A stretch of DNA of 47,011 nt, taken from IMG/VR virus record IMGVR_UViG_3300050821_002127, positions 1 through 47,011 of that record. One strand, written 5' to 3'. The notes beneath the pieces are model-generated. The model ran no database searches, was not told where the DNA came from, and worked only from the letters and a program-made list of their open reading frames with translations. This document shows positions 7,642 through 15,800 of the stretch, one piece after another. This DNA comes from a virus. Numbering within the stretch: the first letter of the stretch is position 1; the number at the start of each line of letters is the position of its first letter. A program made the position numbers and the translations under genes.

Positions 7642-9296
7642 GCTACATTCAACTATCAAACTTCCGTTTCGGCCTTGACACTAGGAAGAGCGAGTTAACC
7701 TCCGTCGCTGGGACGTTAGAGCAAGCAACCGATGTGGCAGTGAACCAAGGCGGCGAACTTGAGGTCAGGAAGGCGTTTGTTCCTATCTTAGAGTTAGTAG
7801 ACACTAACCCAAGCACTCATGCCGGTAATTGTTTTTTCGGTCTTCAAGAAACAAGCACAGGTATTAACACATATTTCTCAATTCCCGGAGTAACTCTTGG
7901 CGCTAGTTCACCCAATATAAATCCAATCTTCGTTCACCATCCAGCTACCCTTGTAGGACTTTCTACTATAGAGCCAATTACTGCCGTGCTATATAGCACA
8001 TGCTTTAACGGAAGAGACTGGGTAGTTGTGCAATTCTCCGATGGCTCTGTTTTTCCTTACTATAACAGTTCGGGCGGCGGCATTCTGGTTGTGCCTGAGT
8101 TTGTAAATGGCCTCTTTTTAGCTGGCACAGCAACTCAGCATCCAGCTAATAGGTTTAACATCACGTACTTACAAGGTTTGATTGCTGCTCTACAAGGATT
8201 CCATACAAGTGCCGTCACCAACCCAAGCGGAAATCAGTTTACCTTTCAAATGTGGTCAGACCCAGGGTTGGCGTATAGTGTTACGGATTCCGTGACTAGC
8301 GCAGCCGGCACTTTAGTAGCAAGTCTTATTTATAGCTCCGTGCCAGGTGTAGCACCTGTTGCAGCCCAAGCAAGCTTCCAAGTCACCGGCGGGAGTTTTA
8401 CTGGTGGCGCTCAGATAACGAGCATAAAGATTAATGGCGTTGAAGTGCTTAATACTACTGGCTCGAATCCGTTTATTTTCCCGGTTACAACCGGCAACCT
8501 TACTAACGATAACCAAATAGCAGCGGCGAACCTTGCAAACCTAATAAGTCTTGCTATTTCAAATCCTGACTACACAGCGGCAGCTAACGGCAACCTAGTT
8601 TCAATTATTGATAATAGCAGTCAAGGCGCGGCTGATAATGGCTTTGTATTGCAAATAACCTCCGCAGGAAACATGATGGTCGATAACGCTTCATTTGCTA
8701 TAACAGGCACGGGGTCAACTACAAGCATTATAGCTGGCGGCATAACAGTAGGAGCGACGTCTATCATCAATAGCACGGTAACGGAAGGCGGAGGCGGCAC
8801 AGATGTAACTTATGCGGCCCAACTTGTCGCGGCTATCCAAGCCTTTAGTGGAACGTCTGGTTACACAGCTTTTGCTGTAGGCGGAACCGACCCGACAGTC
8901 TGCATCTCAAAGCTAGTCCGCAATAGCAATGACCCTGTATTAGCTTTAACGGTAGTTATAAACGCTGGCCCCGGCACCATTGGTGCCGGCACAGGCGGCG
9001 GCACGGTAGTAACAGGTGCCCTTAACGTCACGCCTCAGTCTAGCGCAGTTACGACTGGTCCTACAGGCGGAACCTCTCCCGTAGTTTCCTTAACCGTTTC
9101 CGGCGGCACGGCTCCTTATACCTATGCGTGGTCAGGGCCACCTGCGTTTACTATTAATAGTCCTAATGCGTCGGCTACGTCATTCTCTCGTCCTCTCGGA
9201 GGTGCCTTTAGTCAAGGACAATACCAATGTGTAATAACCGATAGCACCACTCCTAAGCAGCAGGTGTTTGCGTATTGCACTGTTTCTACAAACTAA
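7638..9296 (+). CDS. Tail nozzle protein, N-terminal piece, with Ig-like C-terminus
   Basis: The 552-residue protein starts with FRFGLDTRKSELTSVAGTLE and NQGGELEVRKAF, the characteristic opening of podoviral tail nozzle (T7 gp12-like) proteins. The middle is a beta-rich region with Gly/Thr/Asn repeats, and residues about 455-550 form an Ig/PKD-like domain (GGTAPYTYAWSG, GQYQCVITDST). The usual C-terminal part of the nozzle is missing here and appears in the next gene, 1 base downstream. It overlaps the lipoprotein gene by 4 bases. Product name is by pattern recognition of the N-terminus. Confidence 0.75.
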   Translation: MSYIQLSNFRFGLDTRKSELTSVAGTLEQATDVAVNQGGELEVRKAFVPILELVDTNPSTHAGNCFFGLQETSTGINTYFSIPGVTLGASSPNINPIFVHHPATLVGLSTIEPITAVLYSTCFNGRDWVVVQFSDGSVFPYYNSSGGGILVVPEFVNGLFLAGTATQHPANRFNITYLQGLIAALQGFHTSAVTNPSGNQFTFQMWSDPGLAYSVTDSVTSAAGTLVASLIYSSVPGVAPVAAQASFQVTGGSFTGGAQITSIKINGVEVLNTTGSNPFIFPVTTGNLTNDNQIAAANLANLISLAISNPDYTAAANGNLVSIIDNSSQGAADNGFVLQITSAGNMMVDNASFAITGTGSTTSIIAGGITVGATSIINSTVTEGGGGTDVTYAAQLVAAIQAFSGTSGYTAFAVGGTDPTVCISKLVRNSNDPVLALTVVINAGPGTIGAGTGGGTVVTGALNVTPQSSAVTTGPTGGTSPVVSLTVSGGTAPYTYAWSGPPAFTINSPNASATSFSRPLGGAFSQGQYQCVITDSTTPKQQVFAYCTVSTN

Positions 9297-9297
9297 C

Positions 9298-10524
9298 ATG
9301 GCTACCCTCCCTTATGCGATAACGGCGACCAGTATGGCTGGTGGCGTTGCGGGCGTGACTGGCCAAGGGCCGACGTATCAAGTGACTCTTGATGGAAACT
9401 GGGTTCAGTATGACCAATACGTGTTTGATATCATCACGGCTTCCCAGACAATCGAGCTTGGAGCAAACGAGGTAACAGGTCTTGTGCCCATTGACCCTCA
9501 GCCGGTGGGAGATAAGATACAGTTCGTCGCTGGGCAGGAATGGATATTTTCCGCGGTTGATAGCGCGACCGGATTTGCTCAACAAGATATTGGAGCGGGA
9601 CAGGTTTCAATGGCTACGCAGGTTCCTATGCCGGATAATATGACTGGGCTTTGTCTATACCAAGGTAGGTTAGCACTATTAGCGCGGCGCTTTATTCAAA
9701 TATGGACAGTTAATGACGACCCGACCCAACAGGCTATCCAACAAGTTTTGCTCAACATCGGCACTCTCGCTCCGCTTTCGATACAAGGTCTAGGTCAGTT
9801 AGATGTTTTATTCCTCAGCGACACAGGCATACGCTCTCTACGCATTCACGACATCACATTGAATGCTAGTGTTAATGACATAGGCAGTCCTGTTGATAGC
9901 CTTGTGCTAGCTGACCTTAGAGCCATTAGTCCTACGACAGCAACTAATGCCTGTGCCATAGTTGAGCCAGCGTCGGGCCGTTATTGGCTTTACTTGAATA
10001 ACGACATATACGTTTATAGTTACTATCCACAATCTAAGATTCAGGCATGGTCTAAATATACGCCTCAAATGCTTTTGAGTAACGTAGTAACTGCCTTTGT
10101 GCCGCAAAAGTTTTTAGTCTACCAAGGACAAGTCTATGGATATGTTAGTGCTGGCGGCAATAACTACGCCATAGTCTATGGCGGCACCAATAACGCCACA
10201 TGGGACGCGAGCGTTCAGGCGGAGTTCGAGTCTCCTTGGTTGGATGCTAAAAAGCCCGCAACCAAAAAGACCTTCTCTGAAATAGACTACGCCATTACTG
10301 GCCCGTGGCAGATTTATTTTGGATACGACTATCGGGATGAGTTAACAGCCTTAGCCACTGACCAAGCCCAAACAGTCTCAAGCTATGACCAAGGCGCGAT
10401 ACCAGTTCAAGGAATAGGAACCCACTTCAAGGTTAAGGCTACCTGCACTGGGGCAAGCACTATGACAAGCGCGCCATTGTTTAGTGCTGCTGCCGTGCAC
10501 TTCACCGAAGGAGATGAAAAATGA
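9298..10524 (+). CDS. Tail nozzle protein, C-terminal piece
   Basis: The 408-residue protein carries the part normally found in the C-terminal half of podoviral nozzle proteins: GLCLYQGRLALLARR, IWTVNDDPTQQA, LDVLFLSDTGIRSLR. It starts with an ATG just after the stop of the N-terminal piece. A start 30 bases earlier would overlap that gene. Together the two proteins (about 960 residues) are longer than a typical one-chain nozzle because of the Ig-like domain at the junction. It overlaps the next gene by 4 bases. Confidence 0.7.
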   Translation: MATLPYAITATSMAGGVAGVTGQGPTYQVTLDGNWVQYDQYVFDIITASQTIELGANEVTGLVPIDPQPVGDKIQFVAGQEWIFSAVDSATGFAQQDIGAGQVSMATQVPMPDNMTGLCLYQGRLALLARRFIQIWTVNDDPTQQAIQQVLLNIGTLAPLSIQGLGQLDVLFLSDTGIRSLRIHDITLNASVNDIGSPVDSLVLADLRAISPTTATNACAIVEPASGRYWLYLNNDIYVYSYYPQSKIQAWSKYTPQMLLSNVVTAFVPQKFLVYQGQVYGYVSAGGNNYAIVYGGTNNATWDASVQAEFESPWLDAKKPATKKTFSEIDYAITGPWQIYFGYDYRDELTALATDQAQTVSSYDQGAIPVQGIGTHFKVKATCTGASTMTSAPLFSAAAVHFTEGDEK

Positions 10525-10910
10525 GCGACATGTTTGATAAGCTAGCAATGATGCGTTTGATTGAGGATAATATCGACGCGGAGGATATTAATAGGTTAGC
10601 TAGAGACAACGGGCATTCGTGTCCGTTACCTACTCATAAGGTGGTTAAGGCTGGGCAGATAGTCGGTGCCGTGTCGATGGGCATTATACCAGTAGTGCTG
10701 GCGTGGCAACATACCGAGCTGGTTAATGCTAGAGATAGTATTAATCTACTAGCCGTGACCGAGAGCTTAATGAGCCAAAAATTCACCACATGGCTAATGC
10801 CTTGCTCCAAGACCTCGCCTTATTATAGTCTAATGACCAGGTTCGGCTATCAACCCGGCGGCGATTTCACCTTGTTTTTCAAACAACCCTCAACAAAAGC
10901 GACCAAGTAA
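10521..10910 (+). CDS. Acetyltransferase-like (GNAT-like) small protein
   Basis: The 129-residue protein resembles the short GNAT-like proteins that many podoviruses encode between tail and internal virion genes. It has a beta strand around GQIVGAVSMG, a helix, then CSKTSPYYSLMTRFGYQ followed by a final strand, FTLFFKQ, as in the fold's C-terminal motif. I do not see a clear acetyl-CoA binding RxxGxG/A loop, so activity is uncertain. It has one of the few strong Shine-Dalgarno sequences of the late unit (GGAGATGAAAA before the ATG). Confidence 0.5.
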   Translation: MSDMFDKLAMMRLIEDNIDAEDINRLARDNGHSCPLPTHKVVKAGQIVGAVSMGIIPVVLAWQHTELVNARDSINLLAVTESLMSQKFTTWLMPCSKTSPYYSLMTRFGYQPGGDFTLFFKQPSTKATK

Positions 10911-10911
10911 G

Positions 10912-11517
10912 ATGTGCTTAGGAGGAAACAACAGTGCTGCGAATGACGCGAGTAACCTTGCCGCGCAACAACAAGCTGGCGTAGCGCAGGGCACACAGGC
11001 CGTCAATCAGGCGTTTTCAGGCTTCACTCCCCAGTTCTACCAAGGCCGCACCCAAGCCTATATTAATGCGGCGGAGCCACAGTTGCAGAACCAGTATCAG
11101 AACACCTTACAGAATCTTACCTACCGACTAGGTAACCAAGGGCTTACTAACTCTAGCGCCGGTAACTATCTTGGAAACCAGCTTAACCAGTATACTAACC
11201 AGCAACAACAAAACATCGGCAACCAAGCCTACGCTGCCACGCAAGGGTTGGAGCAACAAGTCGCTAATAGTCAGAATCAAATTCTTGGCCAGTTAAGTGC
11301 AAGCTATAACCCCACCATAGCCAGCCAGCAAGCCCTGAATGCGGCGGCGAACTTCGCAACACCTTCTCCCGCACCGGCCATAGGCAACTTGTTCCAAGAC
11401 TGGACTAACATCTACGGCACTCAGCAGCAATCAAGTATAGCCGCGCAGTATCCGTATTACTACGGCCAATCCGCCTATGGGCCTTCGGCTGGTTCGTCTC
11501 AGTCTGTTATATACTAA
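10912..11517 (+). CDS. Gln/Asn/Ala-rich internal virion protein
   Basis: The 201-residue protein is very rich in Gln, Asn, Ala and Tyr, begins MCLGGNN, and is mostly helical by pattern. Proteins of this composition beside the MCDP protein are usual in the ejection-protein block of podoviruses. It has no signal peptide. It is followed with 1 base of spacing by the next internal virion gene. Role in DNA ejection is inferred from position and composition. Confidence 0.65.
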   Translation: MCLGGNNSAANDASNLAAQQQAGVAQGTQAVNQAFSGFTPQFYQGRTQAYINAAEPQLQNQYQNTLQNLTYRLGNQGLTNSSAGNYLGNQLNQYTNQQQQNIGNQAYAATQGLEQQVANSQNQILGQLSASYNPTIASQQALNAAANFATPSPAPAIGNLFQDWTNIYGTQQQSSIAAQYPYYYGQSAYGPSAGSSQSVIY

Positions 11518-11518
11518 T

Positions 11519-12157
11519 ATGTGCGACCCAGTAACATTAATAACCGGGGCTAGTCTGTTGGCTAGCCTTGGCGGGACGGCGGCCTCTGTTATAGGCAGTA
11601 ATAATGCTAGTCGCCAAGCTAACAACGCAGCGGAGAATGCTCTCCAACAGACGCAGAACTATCAAACTCAAGCCTCGAATGTCTGGCAGCAGTCGATGAA
11701 TCAGTCGACTCCGGCAGCGGCACAGCAACAAATTGGTAGTGGGCAGGCACAAGCCCTAGCAGCGACTCAGGCAGCGCAGGCCACGCCGTTGTCGTTAAGC
11801 TCTAGCCCAGTGCCGCAAGGAACGGTGTCGGACAAGGCTCAGAACGTTATTAGCAACCAAGCTAATGCCGCGAACCAAGGGTATAGTGAATATGGCTTAC
11901 AACAAGGTATTAAGAACTTGCTAGCGAACCAGAACCTTAACCTGTTAAGTGGTCAAGCCCAAACGGCTGCCGGAGTCCTGCCTATGCAGTTAGCTAGTGC
12001 TAATAATAATGCTCAAGGTACAATGGGTCTTGGGTCGTTATTGCAGACGGGCGGCTATCTCGGCGGCCTTTACGGAGCCTCACAGCCCAAAAGTTTTAAC
12101 AACTACCCCGCAAACGCGCCGGGCTTTAGCCCCGGTGGAATATCACTCTTTGGATAA
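11519..12157 (+). CDS. Internal virion (ejection) protein, T7 gp14-like
   Basis: The 212-residue product begins MCDPVTLITGASLLASLGGT, a start typical of T7 gp14-like internal core proteins in podoviruses: a short N-terminus, a hydrophobic glycine-rich segment, then Gln/Ala-rich helices. Such proteins are ejected into the cell envelope and help make the DNA channel. The ATG after the previous stop is chosen over an in-frame start 42 bases upstream, because it gives the conserved MCDP opening. The C-terminus is Gly/Pro/Asn-rich. Confidence 0.75.
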   Translation: MCDPVTLITGASLLASLGGTAASVIGSNNASRQANNAAENALQQTQNYQTQASNVWQQSMNQSTPAAAQQQIGSGQAQALAATQAAQATPLSLSSSPVPQGTVSDKAQNVISNQANAANQGYSEYGLQQGIKNLLANQNLNLLSGQAQTAAGVLPMQLASANNNAQGTMGLGSLLQTGGYLGGLYGASQPKSFNNYPANAPGFSPGGISLFG

Positions 12158-12162
12158 AAACT

Positions 12163-12879
12163 ATGCCACTCGTTAATTCTAGTCCTTGGGCGGATGCCGC
12201 GAACTATGGTCAGGGGTTTGGACAAGCTCTTGGGAATATACTAATGAATCAGCCGCAGATGCGTTTGCAAGCGGCGCAGAAGGCCGCAGAGTTACAACAG
12301 TCCAACGCTCTTAACCAAGCACAGATAGGCGAGCTTGGTGCTAGACAGCGCCTATACCAGCAGCAGGCTGCTCCAGTGGGCCAAGTGCAAGGCTTGCCGC
12401 AAGGAGTCGGTAATCTTGACCCGCAACAAGCTGCGATGATAGGAAACGTTTTAGCACGTATAATGGGGGCTAATACTCAGGCCGCAAAGGGACAAGTCAT
12501 TCCTCGCGGCGGTACGTTAGTTCAGCCCGGAGGTAATACTATTCAGGGCCAACCGTATAGCTATCAGCCCCGTGTTCAAGGCCCGACTATGGGCCAAGAA
12601 GCACAGGGGATTGATGCTATTACTAAGGCGCAGACGTTGGGAATGGATACCAATCCTGCCGTGCAAGCCTTGATACAGGCTTTGACTAATGGACTGCCGC
12701 AAGGTCAGTCACAGGCATTTAGTAGTCCAGGTGCCCCGGCACAACCTGGTCAAATGCCTCAGCGGCCTATGCGTGGTCAGCAGCCTGTTCAAGTAAACGA
12801 CCAAGCTACCTATGACGCCTTGCCGCCCGGTTCTATTTACATAGACTCTTCTGGTCAAACAAAACGCAAAGGACAATAA
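12163..12879 (+). CDS. Gln-rich internal virion protein
   Basis: The 238-residue protein has an Ala/Gln-rich N-terminal helical part with repeated QAAQK-like heptads (about 10-70) and a long Gly/Pro/Gln-rich linker. It ends in a short polar segment (YDALPPGSIYIDSSGQ) seen in several phage structural proteins. It sits between the gp14-like gene and the giant ejection protein and is most likely part of the same internal complex. No enzymatic motif is visible. Confidence 0.65.
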   Translation: MPLVNSSPWADAANYGQGFGQALGNILMNQPQMRLQAAQKAAELQQSNALNQAQIGELGARQRLYQQQAAPVGQVQGLPQGVGNLDPQQAAMIGNVLARIMGANTQAAKGQVIPRGGTLVQPGGNTIQGQPYSYQPRVQGPTMGQEAQGIDAITKAQTLGMDTNPAVQALIQALTNGLPQGQSQAFSSPGAPAQPGQMPQRPMRGQQPVQVNDQATYDALPPGSIYIDSSGQTKRKGQ

Positions 12880-12880
12880 T

Positions 12881-15800
12881 ATGCCTTTTGTTGGCCCTGA
12901 CCAACCAATATCACAAGGCTTCGTAGGCCCTGATAAGCCGCTTGGCTTTGTCGGTCCTGACCAGCCTATAGCTTCTCCTAGTGGAGTTTCGCCTAGAAAC
13001 TCCACCGATAGAGCCAGCAGAATAGCCGCGATTACGGCTGACGTTAATGCCAAGTCTGCGCCGCCGACACAACTATCATGGCTTGATAAGGTGCTAGCTA
13101 GCGGGCCGGTACAGACAAGCGTCGGCACGTTAGCTCATCCTATCACAGCGGGCTACGACATTGGCGCGGCTATTAACAACCTTCTTGGCGGTAACCTACC
13201 TCAAGTAGACGTAACCCAAGGCTTGCCTCCCCTTCTCAATCTTCGTGTTAATCCCGAAAGCGTTGCACCGGGCTGGCAACCAGCCGCCGAAGAAGTGGCT
13301 AGTCAGGTTAGTGGATTCACGGCTCCTGACGCTCTTGGCACGGTGCCGCTTATGGGAGCGGAAGCGTTAGGACAGAAGGCGTTACTTGGCAAGGTGTTAA
13401 CTGGTCTAATGGGCGGTCAAGCGGCGGGACAAAGTGTGCCTCTAGCTCAAGCAGTGGTGCAAGGAGATAACGACACCGCTAAGAGGCAGGCAGTTGATAT
13501 TGGACTTGGTGGAACTTTGGCAGCCATTGGTATCCATGACTTTTACCCCAACGTAGACTTTGCCCCCGACCCTAGTGCTCGTCTTAGAGGCCAGATTATA
13601 GCTAGTCGTATTTCAGCAGCCGCTACTAAGTTGAAACAGGCTACTGACTCGGGTGCTAGTCCAGATGTCATATCTAATCTTCGTTCCCAAATCGACGAGG
13701 AAATGTCTTTGGCACAGGCTGCTGGAAGTAGTTACAGTGGGGATATAAATCAACGTCAGTCTCGTAAGACAATCCTACCTGGGTTTTTGGTAGGAAGACC
13801 GACATATAAAGAACAGTTAACAGACGAGGATTGGCAAAAGCTACATGCCGAAAACGCCGCTAAAGAACTACTCTCTCAAGCGGAGCCTATACCTCGAAGC
13901 CGACAACTTAAGTCTTCGACTCAGTATCAAGTAACTCCTGAGGGCAATACAGTTGACATTAACCAACTATCTCCGTCAGAACAAAGGGAGTTTCAAAGGT
14001 CTGCCCAAGCTCAGTCTAGGCAAGCCGACCAGTCGTCGGCTACTCGACCAGTCAATACCATTGCCGCTGCATTAGAGCGTCCTGAAATTAGCAAAGCTAA
14101 GGTTGAAGAAACTACTGGCCAAACCTTTCCCAAGTCTAAGGTAAGCACAACCGCTCCCGAGTTAGTCTTTCGCGAGGCGTGGGAGAAGAAAGAGAACCAA
14201 CGTTGGGCTAGTCCTGCTAACGAATACGGGCCGGGAGGGGAGTTGTCCCTTACGCAGGTTCAAAAGCTTTGGAACTTTCGCCAGTGGCTTAAAGACCCTA
14301 ATGTGCCGATTGGACAGATAGAAAGGTTGGCGGCTAGTGTTTCGGACGTAAAGCCGGAAGCTAAGTATGATATGTTATTTAAAAACATGTTGGATACTAG
14401 GCTTAAACAAATGGGTCGTAAGCCAGCGGAGGTTTTGAAAGCACCACCCAATTTTCCGTTAGAACAACCTACCGTCATTCCTGCTATTCAGGTTGAAGGG
14501 CAAACTTTTACTGGCCAAGACCATGTGGAAGCTTATGCTAATGCCAAGCAACAAGGACAAGCCGATACGAGTGGTGCGCAAGAAGGCTTTGTCGATAAGC
14601 AAGGAAGGTTTTTAACAAGAGAGCAGGCTGCTCAAGTAACTGGTTTGCCTACAACCGTCGAACCAGGTAAGCTTCATAGCGAAGACTTGCCTAAGCTAGG
14701 CGGTGGAGAGTCTCAGCTATCAGAAGCCGACCGAACCAAGAGCCGCGAGAACAACAGTCGTGAAGCTTTCCTACGAGCTAACAAGGGCAAGCTACCAGCC
14801 CCCCAAAAACCTAAGGAGGTGATTCCATCTGAAACCCAAGAAAAAGAAAAAGAGCAAGATGTGCTAAGGGTTGAACCCGGTATGCACACTGCCGACCTTC
14901 TCACTCAGATAGCAGAGAATCCTGAAACACATGGCCGTAAGGAAGCCCTGCTAGCTGGGTGGTTGGTCGATAAGTTTCCCACACTAATGTCGTCGCCCGT
15001 AGACCTAGGCGAGCATCCCTCAGGTGGCGCGGCGTATGAGCCTAACACCCATACCGTGCACATGGCAATGGGCGATGGTAATAGTCCGGTATGGAAAGCT
15101 TTGCATGAGGGTGCCCACGCTGCAACCGTATGGGCCTATAATCATCCCCTTAGTGCAGAGCAATCAGCCGCCAAGGTTGAGCTCGACCGTCTCTTCGACA
15201 TGGCTAAGAAGGCTTTGCCCGACACTGTCAGGGCGCATCTCGAAGAAACCTTTGGCCCCGAAATGGCCAAGCGTCAAGCAGGTAGGCCGCACTTGTCGCC
15301 TGAGCAGATGGACGCTGTTACTAGTAGGTATGGCTGGCGTAGCAGCGACTGGGGGCAGGTTATGTATGCCTTGACTAGTCCGGATGAGTTCATTGCCCAA
15401 GTGTTTTCTAGCGAAGAGTTCAGGGAGTTTTTGGACAATATCAAAGACCCCAAGGGGCCGTCGTTGTTACAGCGCACATGGAATAGCTTTAAGGCTTTGT
15501 TAGGGATTAGTGGGAATCAGTCTGCGTTATCTACTGCCTTTGATGCTATTGCTGGCCTGTCAGAGAACACTAGCGACTTCACCGGGCCTGAGAGACCGAG
15601 ACTTGCGCCGCCAAAGTTTAAGGAGGAAGCTAGTAAGGACGTCTTAGAAAAGGTCAGCGGCCGCATTCCGCTAGGCAAACAGGTAGAGAAAAAGCTCAAC
15701 AAATGGGCAGGGTTTTCAGCGCCTCGCACTATGGCAGCGGGCCGCGAACTAGGCAATAAGCTAGTGCGCTACGCTAGTGCTAGAATAGCCGCTCCAAAGA

